Shown here: piece by piece, positions 12,557-24,634 of the stretch
Layout: every line of letters starts with the position of its first letter
How positions within the stretch are numbered: position 1 is the first letter of the stretch
Source of the DNA: Gnomoniopsis sp. IMI 355080
Taxonomy: Eukaryota > Ascomycota > Sordariomycetes > Diaporthales > Gnomoniaceae
Assembly: GCA_027946555.1 (NCBI GenBank)
Contig: JAPEVC010000111.1
Location: 54,706 to 118,705, forward strand
Direction: 5' to 3'
DNA: 64,000 nt
Program-made: the position numbers and the translations under genes
Notes under the pieces: model-generated
Told to the model about the DNA's origin: nothing
The model's input: only the letters and a program-made list of their open reading frames with translations
Databases searched by the model: none

Positions 12557-15500
12557 TCATGATCCATAATCGTCAGCGCTCGGCGGGTCAAAAGTAAGTC
12601 TGTTCGTTGCGAGAAGTAGCAATGTGCTGTAATCGCTCACAGTGTCCTCCCGCATGCCTTGTATGTTGGCCAAGATTCGATCGATTTCCGGGATCTGATT
12701 GGCTGTGGCGCCATTGAGCGCTGCGGTCCATGTGTTCTGCAGGGTGTCGAGCCGGTCGGTCACCCACATAGCTACCTCCTCCAACCGCGCGTTCAGGCAG
12801 TTGTAGACAAAGTGCCGGAAGAGCAGCGCCGTGTTAATAGTGGCGCCCGTCACCCTCTCTACCGACGCGTCGAAGAGAATGAATGTGGCGTACATGTCGT
12901 TCAAGACGGTGGCGTAGTTGTTGTTGACGGCGGCGGCGTTTAGGTATTCGAAGACACCCACAGCGGCTCGGATGGTGGAGAGCGCTTCGTTGGCCCTAAA
13001 AACAGTCAAGTCTAAGGTTTAGCGTTTGATCTCCATTGATGTTCTAAATGCATTGTGTATTGTTGATGTTCCTTCAGTGTCTGAGGTTGTCTTGTGTACT
13101 CGTGATACAAACCAATAGGATGTGACTGAAACTACCAATCCGGTAGACTAAGTTGAGAGGTGAGATGACTCATGGTACTGACCTGATCAAGGGATCCGAT
13201 TCATCGTAGTTAGTGTTGGTTGTTGTATCAGCGAAGCCGTTGGCGGTCCATGTCGAGGGAGCCATAACGCGATTCTGGAAAAGGTGGAAACAAGTCCGTC
13301 AGTTTTTCTCTCATAGTACGCCCCATTGCCAGTTGTTATTTAGTTAAAGCATTCAGTGGCACTCACGCCTTGCCACATCTGCATCTTGATGCCGTTCCAG
13401 ACCGATTCCATGTTCACCAGGACGTTCGGGTTCGTTGTGTCACCGAAAGCCGTCCAAATATCGTCGACGGGCGTCGTTGTCGTCGTCCGAGTCGTATCCC
13501 ATTGGCTCCAGACCTGCTGATAGTAGGTGGTGAAGTATTGCTGGTCTACCCGAAGCGAGTTTCCGACCGTGTAGTGCGAACCATCTATTCGTGTCCAGTC
13601 GCCCGTCATCATGAATTCAAGCATCATGCTGCGCGGCAGAACCGAGACTCAGTCAGTAAGATACAAATATGCTTGGAGCGTATCATGCTATGTAGGCACG
13701 AACCTATGAGTGCCCAGCTCGATAATGTGTTCTGTCACATAGTTCTGTCCCGTGGAGGGGCCTGCAGCCTGTTATGCAAATAGTCAGCTCTGGACGGGAT
13801 CTGTTTCTGACTGTGAGTCAACTTCGAAGAGGCTTACAGTTGCGGAATAATCTCGACAATCCGCAGGATTTGCGAGAACATAGCGGCCCGCGTCTGTGTT
13901 TCGGTTCAGAAGATAGTCGCCATTTTGACCCTAGTACAACAAGTCAGTCAAGTCGCGTGATGCTCTCGGTTTCCCCAGTCAAAAGACTGTGCTTTTTACC
14001 CCGAGTACAATTGAGCTGTAACTCCTTGCGAATAGAGCTTACGTTGGGATAGGTGTGCGAGGTGATTGTGAATTCACCATTAGGCCCTTGAACCTTAAAC
14101 TTGCGTTCCTTGCCGGTGCCTCGCTTTTCGAGTTCCTCTCGGTCAAAGCCCCAAAATGTTGCCAATTTTTCCAGCTCGTGAGATCTCTTTTTCTCGTTCA
14201 AATAGTCCTCACCCGTCTCAGGATCTATAAGCCAGTCGTCATCCCATGTCGACATGTTCCCCGTGCCGAAGCAGGTAAGTGTGCTCGACTCGTTATTGGG
14301 GCATGAAAGATCAAGGTCACTGATGAGTCTGTACATATCAGGTCAGTATATTCCAAGGACCAAACCATGAGACAGTTCTCGCTGCTGCTTACGTGCTTTC
14401 GTCCCAGTTCGCGAACAGATGTTCATCCTCACCTCCACCCGCAGGGGCTGTGTAAAGCACAAACTGAGTTGGTTTGGAACCCAGCAAGTGACTCGAGTCA
14501 TCCTGCTCCCACTCGCTCGAGATTCCGCTTGAGTATACCTCAACTTGAATCTGCTCGTCTGCGCTGACCACCCTGACCGTCTCGCCGTCGCTTGACACAC
14601 ATACGTGATGGGGCACTTCTGTGTAAAAGCTTCCGTGGCCAGCCTCCACCGTCTCTCCGAGCACATCAAGTTCAAAGTCCAGCCATGTTTTGACGTTAAA
14701 CTTGAAGCCAAGCAAGGTCCCCGAGTCCACCCCTTCAGGCAGGGTTCCGTCAATGCTGCCACCTTCCCAAGACTGTCCACTCTCTTGGTTGAGCGCAGTC
14801 CCGGTAAGATCGCCTAGAGATAGGGGAGCGTTTGTTCTGATCTTGCCGTCGCTGCCGCTGTTGATATATATATCAAAATTGGAATTGATAGTACCTTTAC
14901 CCATCAACTGAACGCCGACATTCATTTTTGGTCTACGCAAATGCAATGATTAGCTTGATGGGTGGATTGTACGCAAACCGAGGAATAGTGTGTATAACGC
15001 ACTGAAAGGAACCAATACCCGGATGACTCCAGCCGTAGTTGGATATATCAGATGAGAACATATCCACTGGATTAGTGCTACCTTCAATATCAAGTTCAGC
15101 ATATCCGTTAAAATAGAGTCTCCCGGTCATATCGACATCGGTATCGAAGAAGCCATATGCTTCTTCTACATTGAGAGAGGGCGAAATGGTTCCGACCATG
15201 CTGACTCCCCAGCGTATGGCGCTCCTCACTACCTTCTGTCAGTCAGGTTTTGCACATGGGGTGGGAACAACACTGTTGTATATAGATTGGTGGTTCCCAG
15301 ATGGCTTGGCTTACCCGAACCTGTTGAACATGCAAAATTAGCTTTTACTTAGCAATTTGGTTTTTTAGAACCCAATGACTGCAAAGGTCAGGATCACGAA
15401 CCCTCAAAGTATGCTTGCAAGAATCCGGCATCGTGATTAGTTGTAGACGAACAATCGGCTGTGTTGTCCTGGTCGATCAAGTCCGAGTAGAAATCTTCAT

Positions 15501-18500
15501 TGATCAAGTCGAGATTGTATCCACTAGACAGCGTGTCGCCACGGATGTTATCGAACTCGGTCTTCCAGTCCTCAGCATTCTTGCTCCAGAACCTCTTATG
15601 GAATTCAGACCTGGGCTGCGGTTGCTCATTCGCTTCACCCAGGCCAGTGTGCCTCTTGGTGACGGGTGCCGCGGCCACGACGTCGTCCCAATATTTCTTG
15701 GTATCGCCGTAGTCGATTCGAAAGTACACCTCGCCTGAGTCCCTCTTTACCCGGGAGAAATCGTACGAGATGTCTATCTCATACACGTTGGCGCCCGTCG
15801 GTGCTCTCTTGAGTAAATCAGCCGCTACGGTCGAGTTCTCAGAAGGCCGGATTCCATGAACGACGCCGTACTCGGCAAACCCGCAGTCTTCAGGAAGCTT
15901 GACGATGGTGCCCTCGGCACCGTTCTCGTGTACCGCATCGCAATTGGACTCATCCGAATCGTTCATGCAGATGTAGCGAGCTGTATATACCTTGCCAGTG
16001 GCGCGCTTGCCCACGGTCGCGTCGCAGTCGAGAAATTGGATGTGCGACTCATCTCGTGTTGTCAGACTGGTGACCGTATCCGAGGGCCCGTCGATGACAA
16101 CCCATCCAAAGGCTCCCTTGACGGTCTGGGAGTTCCCGTCGCTGTCTATCACAGGCTCATTCTGAATGTAATTGATATCGTAATCAACAACGGATGAGGT
16201 CGGAGGTGTCGTTGGGAACAAGTAGCTATGGCAGTTTAGCAACAATACAGGATGACCAATTCTGGCCTCTGGAGAAAGGAACTCACTCGAGTGGAACAGG
16301 CAGAAAAGTCTCGACATCGCTGGGCGGGGTGCAGCACAAGGACTTCTTGCGGCCAGTGACCCTGGCGCATGTGGATGATGTGTTGCCATATTTGTCGGTG
16401 TCCAACTCTATTTCATAACTGCGTCTCACTTTAGCACTCATGACCACACTTCCGCCTGAACAAGGCGAAGTCATGGGAAGTCTCGATTGTCACTCACTCG
16501 GCACACTCGTTGTCATCGCAATATCCTTTCCCGATCCAGTGACATTCACTGAATGCAAGTCCACTATCGCAACACAGAGCCTCGTCGGTTGATTCCTCCC
16601 ACGAATCAGAGAGGCCGTGTACTGTCGTCCACTTTTTCCTCAAGGCAACCCAGGATTTGCCTGACGGACAAGTGTTATCGCTACATGGATCCGAACAATT
16701 TTGCGTCAGTAATCTGCGTGCCAGCAAATGATGCACTCGACAGCCCCTTGCCATTGAAGAAGGAATCAGAACCCTTGACCCACCTCGACCAGTCACACGA
16801 ATCGACTAATGTCGACCATGTATTCGATTCGCAACAGAAGGACTGCTGCCCAGGTGAGAGGCAGCTGACTGTAGCATGCTTAGAATGGAACAGTGTAACC
16901 TCGCCAGTATCTGCAACACCCCACAGAAGTCAATTATCAGGCAGACCATTCTTTGGCCACATCAATTTGGACGACGAGTGACTGTGTGGAGTCCTTCAAA
17001 ACTTACGACATTGTCCGTGGCAGCCCCTCCCAGTTTCACCCCCCCTCCACTGACAAGTGCTGGGCAACTGGTCAGTTGGACAGATTATGTACCTGTTCTT
17101 GCCGCTGCCGCAATCGTCCTTGAAGGCGTCGCCATTCGGGGCAATGGCCCAGTCACTGCCCCAGCTTCCCTTTTCCGAAGACTTCAAACACTCGGTCTTC
17201 TTGCAGTTCTGGCCATTTTGACTTGCCCAGCTCCCTGCTTCTGCTTTAGTGTTGGCCGAGAGCTTGCTAATCGAGGTCAGCTGTTCGCCGAGTACTAGGC
17301 ATTCATTTGTTAGCATTGACACTCAAAGACTAAGCGGTTTTCGCCCGTGTACCAAAAATGTTGGGAATAGTTTCACGTACAGCCTTCCAGAGCATCAAAG
17401 GTGGTTGTGTCCTGATCGATGGACCAGATCATCACGCCGCCGAGTCTAGATTCAATGAAACCCAGTCAGAAAAATATCCCCCAGCTGGTTATCCTAAGGT
17501 CAAAATTTGCGCGGTTGGATGCTATCGCTTACCCAACATCATTAGCCCAATCGACCTTTTGCGCGAACGTATCACTGTCATCGTAGCTGATCCACTGGTT
17601 CTTCCCTGTTCCGTACTGGAAGTACTTGACCGCATCTGTCTTGTCCCACACCACGTCGGGGCTCTGCTTGTCCTTGATATCCATGATCTCAAAATAGGCG
17701 AGCGTCCCGGACGAGGCCGTGCATTCTCCCGCGTCACCACCGGCGGAGAAGGGGCAGCCGGGCACGCCGCAGGACGAGTCTTCCAGCGTGAACGAGCGGC
17801 CGTAGAATCCGAGCCCCAAGACAATCTTCTCAGGGGGGATCCCTACTCTCCAAAAGAGCGACGCGGAATCCTTGATCTCGGTGAGGTTGGTGTGGCCTTG
17901 GACAATGTTGCCAATCGGATCACTGCTGTCCCAGGTACCGTGCAAATCGTAGGCCATTAGGTTGATCCAGTCAGCGTACTGTATCATACCGGGTAAGTCA
18001 AACCAGCGCAGGTACCAGTAGGAGCTCGGGGCAGTGAAGGAGATCCCGTAGCTGCCCTCAGAAGCGTCAAATGTCTCGCGCAAAGTCTTTAAGAGCTGCA
18101 CGTAGTTTTCTGTATCGTCCACTGAGCCGCCTCGATCTCCAGCGCCCGGGTACTCCCAATCGATATCGACTAGCACACGCAATTTGCGTCAGTGTGTGAA
18201 TCCGCCACATGCAGGTAGCTCTAAATCTGAAGAAAATAACGGACATACCGCCGTCAAAACCATATTCCTTCATGAAGCTCACGAGGTTGTCAGCGAACTT
18301 CTGTCTATTGGAAGCGCTGGCGGCGATCTCCCCAAAGAGCGGCTGGGTGGCCGTGTCATTGTCAGAGAACGACCAGCCTCCAACAGAGACGAAAATTTGA
18401 ACCTGAGCACCGTTGGTGCTCTGGGTTTTGACATCGGTTGCCTGCACAAAGAGGGATGACGGCATGTCAGATTCCATGGTGACAATTTGATACGTGCCCG

Positions 18501-19305
18501 GGTCAATGTAGGCAAACGCGAAATTTGCGTGGGTCAACCCGTCGGTTGGTATGTCACTAGGAGGGAAAGCATAACAGGATCGCGAGTTGGCCCTGGTGTT
18601 CGACCTCTCGTTAGCCACATTCATCCCTCTCAAGCAGTGAATACACATGTGAGAGCTCACCATCCTTCGTAGTAGCCGATCACTCTATTCAGAACGCTGC
18701 CTGAGTTTGCTCCAGCGGGCACAGCGGGGTCCTCGACGCAGTTGTTCTGACAGGTGGCATCACAGTATTCTGTTGTTGTGCCACAGAATCCAAATTGTGA
18801 GCAGCAGACGTTGAGAGGGCAGTACTCGTCAGCCTCGTCCGCATATTGTCCGCCTGTGTTTCGAGTCCTCAATTAGACTTACTGATCTTGTACGTTGAAA
18901 GGATGTCTCGATGTTCTCATTAAGGGTATACATACACTCAGCCTTGGCGTTACAGTGGGACGTGCAGTCACTACCACAGTAAGTAGGCCCGTACCCACAG
19001 ACTCCTGTATCAGTGCCTTGGTAAGAGCCACAGCAGGCTCCGTTACTGCACGGCTTTGTCGCGGAGCAGCTATAGTCCTGATCTCGGCGTGCCAAGCTAG
19101 AGGCATTGACAGCCAGGTGTTGGCTATCTTGTAATTCATCATCTCCCCATGAAAAACGGACCGAGACCGATTTAGCTACGATGCGAGATTCAGCACCGTC
19201 ATGCGAGAACAGCCCGGTACTAACGAAAAGAGCTGTTATAAGGATGCCTAGCAACAACAGCGATGAAAGAGCGTGTGGAAACGCAGATAAGCTCCGTCGC
19301 TTCAT
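12557..19305 (-). CDS. Class C killer-toxin-like chitinase (CBM18-GH18)
   Basis: Secreted or membrane-anchored chitinase of about 1721-1723 aa. Exons: 19305-18936, 18853-18661, 18592-18249, 18169-17533, 17445-17381, 17294-17007, 16910-16784, 16680-16498, 16418-16287, 16225-15402, possibly 15320-15315, then 15228-15003, 14932-14393, 14328-14043, 13930-13838, 13768-13704, 13628-13367, 13274-13183, 12995-12557; all phases agree. Residues about 12-33 form a signal peptide or anchor. Two cysteine-rich chitin-binding modules (CBM18) lie near 80-120 and 135-160. The GH18 barrel runs from RVIGYYEGW (about 180) to GGVMIWSID (about 525); it has SVGGWSF and the catalytic DGVDIDWE with Glu308. About 1,180 residues follow, with Cys-rich segments and conserved blocks (TEHIIELGTH, MMTGDWTR) known from subgroup C fungal chitinases, related to the alpha/beta subunit of yeast killer toxins. 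The pair partner is the divergent LysM gene. Role in attack on other fungi, wall remodelling or host interaction is inferred. Confidence 0.9.
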
Positions 19306-20281
19306 GGCAGGATACAGGAAGTAATGAGTGGAGTACTAAATGAAGGACTGATTGGAATGGGAAATCAAAAAGAAACAGTGCTTCAAACTTCCATAATTTG
19401 TGGAAAGAGCAAAGTACTGTGAATGTTTCTTGGAAGCAAATTTTGTCCGACAAGTCAAACGCCGTATGACTGAAAAAAGGAGGCTAGATGGATAGTGCTG
19501 TGGCAGATGTAGATACTAGATTCAATATCTTTCCCGGCCATAAAAACCACTTGGAAGCGGCGCAGATCTCGTGCCGTGGTACTAACAATGAGCCAGAACC
19601 AACTGCATTATCATGAGGCTCTTGAGGCCCCTAAGAGAAGTGGATTCATGGCAAGATTGCAATTTTCTAAGTTCGGGCGAAGCATACGTTTACGGTTAGG
19701 TTTGTTCCGCCGCAGGACAAAATACTGGGAAGTATCGTAAAGTGGACGTGAGAACAAAAGCAGCAATGGAACTAGTAGTGGTAATGTAGTAGTAATGCAC
19801 GCCACTATTTGCATGTTGGATGTTAGTGTAAACATCAATTTAGCCGTTTGTTGCGCCGCAGGAGAAAATACTGGGAAGGATCGTGAAGTGGACGTGAGCA
19901 CCAAGGCAGGAATGGAACTAGTAATGGCAATGTAGTAGTAATGTTATGCACGATGCAATTTTTGTATGTTGGTTGTTAGTTCCAACATCAATTTCCCATT
20001 AGAAGACGGAGAACTCGCAATAAATGGCAGGGAATTACCTGCCTTTCAGATGTGGACGAATTTCGGTGAGCAGTATACCGGTAGGCTAGAAAGTCACGAG
20101 GAAAATCTTAAATTGTTCAGCCACAGACCGCAAGCTGAACGGCCCATGATCCCGACAATAAGTCAAATATTTGGGTGTACATATGCCTAAAATGCCTCGG
20201 AAGATTCAATGGGGAGGGCAGGGCCGGCCAAGTCTCTCCCTTTCGAAGACTTCGTGCTATTCCTTCATTCTTGTTTCACGT
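19306..20281. promoter_or_regulatory. Shared divergent promoter, chitinase / LysM gene
   Basis: 976 bp between the two divergent start codons. Any factor acting here could control both genes. It is AT-richer than the coding regions and is dominated in its middle by two copies of a ~146-bp direct repeat. No exact known operator was recognised. Confidence 0.55.
19695..19994. repeat. Imperfect tandem repeat, ~146-bp unit, two copies
   Basis: Copy 1 is 19695-19841 and copy 2 is 19842-19994. Shared blocks include CGCCGCAGG, AAAATACTGGGAA, AGTGGACGTGAG, GGAACTAGTA, AATGTAGTAGTAATG and AACATCAATTT. Block spacing is 146 bp at the left end and grows to 153 bp at the right end because copy 2 carries small insertions. 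It lies wholly in the chitinase/LysM shared promoter. Confidence 0.88.
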
Positions 20282-23176
20282 ATGCTCGTGAACATGTCGC
20301 TCTCTCTTTCATACTTGATCCCTCGCACAGCTCTGGTAAGTTTCCTCCGAGTTATACCAGGTGAGACGCATTGATTGTATGTGTCCGCTTATGCGCAAAT
20401 CCGCCCTCTACAGGTTTGGGGACTGCTGCTGTCTCCGTCAGTCGTTATATCGCAGTTCATCAATGGCACACAAGTTGAAGCCCCGGGCAACTTCTCGTCT
20501 GCTTGTAATGCGACATTCAGTTCCTCGCTGTCGTGCAGTGTCGGGCTCTACTACATCGCTACGGACGACGTGATACCTTCGTCTGCGCTGCTTTCCTCGC
20601 TGTGTACGGATGTTTGTCTAAGCAGCCTCGAGACTCTAAAAGCGGAGCAAGTCATAGAGTGCTCTGATTCAACCGACGTAGTCGTGGCTGATGGTGTAGA
20701 ATGGCCTGCCTATTATACCACGGACTTGCTTCTGTACACATACAACTACACATGTTTGAGTAATGCGCAAGGGGAATACTGCTTTACCGAATTTTATGAT
20801 ATCAACAATGATACAGAGGCAGGGGGCCTGGAAGGCGAATGCGCAATGTGCAATTTGCTGGAGTGGCAGACTCAACTTAATTCGGCATTTGGTTACGACG
20901 AGGAACTTGCCAGCGCGTATTCTTCACTCACCTCCTCGTAAGTTCACCGCACTCTGTTCTTCAAGACACGTAGTGCCTTGTTAATCACTTGTGAACAGCT
21001 GTGGAGTGAGCACATTGCCTGTCACATCTCCTATTCCCTACACGATTAATACGACAGCCACGACAGCCCCAGCTACTACAGGTTCTACTGCCGCAAGTGC
21101 TGCGTCTGCAACGGCATCGCCAACTGCCGCATACTCGTGCGTGTCAACTTACACGATCCAGTCAGCCGATACATGCGAGTCCATTATCGAGTCGCAACAA
21201 GTAGCCTCTTTTTACCTGATGCAAGCCAACAACCTGGCCGCGTACTGCTCCGAGTTGCTAGAGGCTGGCTCAAGCCTTTGCATCCCCCAGAGCTGCAATC
21301 TCTACACCGTCGCGGCCAATGATACCTGCTATGGCATCGTCGAGTCTTATTCCTGGCAGTTCTCACAATCACAGTTGATCTCATGGAACCCAAATATCAA
21401 CGATGAATGCTCGAATCTGAACATGATCGAGGGGTTCCAGATCTGTGTGAGCTTTCCAGGCACCGAACAGGCTCTGTCCACAACGAGCGCGGCCACCATA
21501 ACGGCCACAGCTGCGTACGCAAATACAATAATTCCTCTGACCCTCAAAACATACTCGAGCGAAACCAAAGTGCTAACGTGATTCGAGAAATGCAGGCCTG
21601 CGCCGTCCAACATAGCACCAAACACAACGACTGACTGTAAGAACATGACCTTTTTTTTTCTACTTTTTTTTTCTCCCCTCGGTTCCTATTCGGGCTCTTG
21701 GCTAAATGATGTTCCTCAAAGGTTCGACCTATTACACCGTCCTGTCGTCAGACACCTGCGCTCTCGTTGCTATCAAGAACAGAATATCGCTCAACGATTT
21801 CTACTTCCTCAATCCCGAGATCAACTCGACAAGCTGCGACAACCTGTGGCTTGGCTCGGCTTATTGCGTGAAAGCCGTGGGAAATATCGCCACGTACTCG
21901 GGGTACCGGTAAGAAGAACAACCCACTCCCTTCAACCAAGCCATGTATCTGCTGGCAGATCAGATGTGCTGTGCCGCTATACGATGCAAGAAATCGCGTC
22001 CAATACATTTCTAGTAAGACTGACTGTAGTATAAATCACAGGGATACTACGACGACCGCGAATCCTTGCCACTCTCTTGACGCGCCATCGAGCTGCTTCG
22101 TCAATACATACGCCACGACCTCAGGTTTCACATGGCCTGCGGTTGGCAGTGCGACAGCGACCGCCTCTTCCTCGGCAAGCGCCAGTAGCTTCACCGCAAC
22201 CAACGATCTGCCTTTGGCGCCAGGCAGTTGGGCCAACTGCTCCGCGTACACGCAATACTGGACCCCGAGCTCATCGAGAAACGGCAACACCTGTGGATAC
22301 AAGGCATGGATTTACGACGGTGAGTATCTATCCACCCTACATCTCTCCCCTGTTCTCCTATGATTTGATTTCCAAAAATTCCAAGTTCTGGTATCAAGCC
22401 TGACCCACCCACTTACATCTTTCTTCCTTCTCTTTGTACCTACAGTCACCATCGCTCAGCTTATCACCTGGAACCCCTCTCTGAAGTACAATGCGTCTAC
22501 GCCAAATGACTGCATGCTAGAAGCGGGGTACCGCTACTGCGCCGATGGGAACAGTAGCTCTGCTACGGCGGCGACTACGACCACGACGACGCCGTCCTCG
22601 TCAACGAGTGGCAGTGGTAGTGCAGGAGTCGTCACGCCCACGCCCACACAGACCGGCATGGTATCTACTTGCAGCAGTTTCTACTTTGTGCAGAGCGGTG
22701 ATACTTGCTACGATATCGCCGCCGACAACGGCATCACGTTGGCTGAATTCTACGAATGGAATCCGGCAGTTGGGGATGATTGTGCCACGCTCCAAGCCGG
22801 CTACTACGTCTGGTGAGTTTTCCGAGTGTTCAATGGTTTCAAATACTTTAGATGCCGTGTAGCGTCATCAGGCGGGGAATTCGTTTGAATCTGAAGCAAA
22901 TGTAGAGGAGAAGTCACTAATAAATCCTATACACACAGTGTTGAAGTCTTGGGAAGCTCCACGACCAGTCCGGTATCAAGCACCACATCTACCTCAGCAG
23001 AAACGCCCACGACTACATCAAATGTCTCGCCCGATGGCACCTGTGGCAAGAACTATAGTAATTACAACTGTGCTGGTTCTGCTTTTGGCAACTGTTGCAG
23101 TGAGTACGGGTATTGCGGCTCAACAACGGATTATTGCAGCACAGGTTGTCAGACCAGTTTCGGGATATGCTCGTAG
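20282..23176 (+). CDS. Secreted LysM/CBM18 chitin-binding protein
   Basis: Predicted 734 aa in eight exons: 20282-20335, 20414-20937, 20999-21514, 21596-21636, 21722-21908, 22042-22319, 22446-22812, 22939-23176; every phase joins. The ATG at 20282 (or 20294) opens a signal peptide that is split by intron 1 and continues with VWGLLLSPSVVISQF. After a Cys-rich region (about 35-190) and a Ser/Thr/Ala linker come LysM units near 244-287 (YTIQSADTC), 294-345 (YTVAANDTC), 381-430 (YTVLSSDTC), a divergent one near 500-570 (LITWNP), and 611-658 (FVQSGDTC, EWNPAVGDDC); the end (about 689-734) is one CBM18 with CCSEYGYCG. LysM and CBM18 bind chitin and GlcNAc oligomers. Known LysM proteins either shield hyphae or sequester chitin fragments, and they are often found beside class C chitinases, as here. 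Confidence 0.9.
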
Positions 23177-23269
23177 TGAGTAATTTGAGAGGATTTGAGG
23201 GCTTTAAATAAAAATTCGCTGGTGTTTCTGTACGTGCGTAATTGCTACGATGCACTAGGTAGCCTAATT

Positions 23270-24634
23270 TCAGCTACAGCATACATAAGCAGCCATCATG
23301 ATCAGTACCATGTGATCATTTACTCGCTTGTGAGTTACGAAATTTGCGGCCCGGTCCCAGAGCGATAGAATGGATAAGGCGCCAACCAGTCCTGTGATGA
23401 GTTGGATGTCAATATTGAACAGTCTGAAGGTAATGCCCCGTAGGCTGGGGCAAAGGAGGCTTACTGGTAACTCGGCTGGTCCGCCTTTGGTGGCTCTAAA
23501 TCGAGCCTCCCAATCCTCGCTCTTCGCAAAGAAGCAATAGTACAGCCAGTCGAAGACTTTCGGCAAAGGTATGGAGATCTCGCCAGTAAATTCAGCCAGG
23601 TCCCCTTCCGACGGCACTGATGTCGACTCGTCATGATCCGGGTTGACGGCCCGGATGACTGGCGACGTCTCAAAGGGGTTCGCACCCTTGGGCTCGTGGA
23701 AGGATCTGGTCACAACCTTATGCTGGCGAAGGGTTGCCTCGTCGACCACCAAGAAGCAATCGGTGGCGATCCCGTCGGGTATCTCACCCTGCTCTCTCAT
23801 CGTTCTAAAGCGTCTTCGCAAAGTGGCAATATCCGCCCCGTCAAGCGAAACAGCATCATCATCATCATTGCCGCCGACCCAAACGGGACGATGCTTCGAG
23901 GCAAGATTATCAGATCGTCGCCAACAACTGGCGAAGTGGAATCTGCATGTCCCTTGGTAGAGGCCGGTAAAGTTCTGCCAAGCGGCACCCATCCCTGGAC
24001 CGTACGCAGTACGGAAGATGACAAAGCCATGACGCGGCAAACCTGCGTCCTTGAGTTCGTTGACCCATTTCGGGGTGCCCTCGCGCACCAATCGATCCAG
24101 CTGCCGCTCGGCCTCTTCCCGTTTCCGTTTCTTTGCCTCCAGCTTCTTAGGAAAGAACACGTTTTTTTCGCGTTCGCGCGCAATGTTCAGCGCCTCCTGC
24201 TCCTGCGGCTCATCGAAAGAGATCAGGCCCCAAACCTTTTCGACGAGCGCCCTTTCATCGGGCGGCAGCTGGCGGTGCCAGAACGGATTGTCGAAATAGT
24301 CGCGGACGGCATAATCTGCGCCAAGCGTAAGGAGTTTGCAGTCTTCTTCGGTAAGCGCGTCTGGATTTGCGATTGCTTTCGCTCTAAGCGCTGGCATAGT
24401 AAGGCCGACACTGGCTATACAAAGGCGATCTTCCTCGTCGGGTGAGGGACGACGGAAGACGACATTTCTTTCGGTACGAGTAACGCTCGCTGTACCTGCG
24501 GTTCCTGCATCTGCAATGCGTTGAAATACCTCCTTCTCTAGATCCGTCATGCGTTCCGGGCGGTTGTATGGGTTGAGGTCCGGGGCCGGCCGGCTTGTAA
24601 AGCTTGTAAAGCTCATCGCCGGTCGGTCTGCCAT
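23270..24634 (-). CDS. Conserved fungal protein of unknown function, 454 aa
   Basis: Single-exon frame of 454 codons starting MADRPAMSF, convergent with the LysM gene (93 bp between ends). An N-terminal half with a charged, Lys/Arg/Glu-rich probable coiled coil (about 150-185) leads to WVNELKDAGLPRHGFVIFR and an aromatic block, then an acidic DDDD run and a C-terminal region that may hold a weak hydrophobic segment (about 415-435). The GFVIFRTAYG signature resembles a family of intronless proteins repeatedly seen in accessory regions of ascomycete genomes with no assigned function. No catalytic motif is evident. The absence of introns contrasts with its neighbours. The last ~25 residues may be read-through of a missed intron. 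Confidence 0.65.
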   Translation of the reverse strand: MADRPAMSFTSFTSRPAPDLNPYNRPERMTDLEKEVFQRIADAGTAGTASVTRTERNVVFRRPSPDEEDRLCIASVGLTMPALRAKAIANPDALTEEDCKLLTLGADYAVRDYFDNPFWHRQLPPDERALVEKVWGLISFDEPQEQEALNIAREREKNVFFPKKLEAKKRKREEAERQLDRLVREGTPKWVNELKDAGLPRHGFVIFRTAYGPGMGAAWQNFTGLYQGTCRFHFASCWRRSDNLASKHRPVWVGGNDDDDAVSLDGADIATLRRRFRTMREQGEIPDGIATDCFLVVDEATLRQHKVVTRSFHEPKGANPFETSPVIRAVNPDHDESTSVPSEGDLAEFTGEISIPLPKVFDWLYYCFFAKSEDWEARFRATKGGPAELPVSLLCPSLRGITFRLFNIDIQLITGLVGALSILSLWDRAANFVTHKRVNDHMVLIMMAAYVCCS

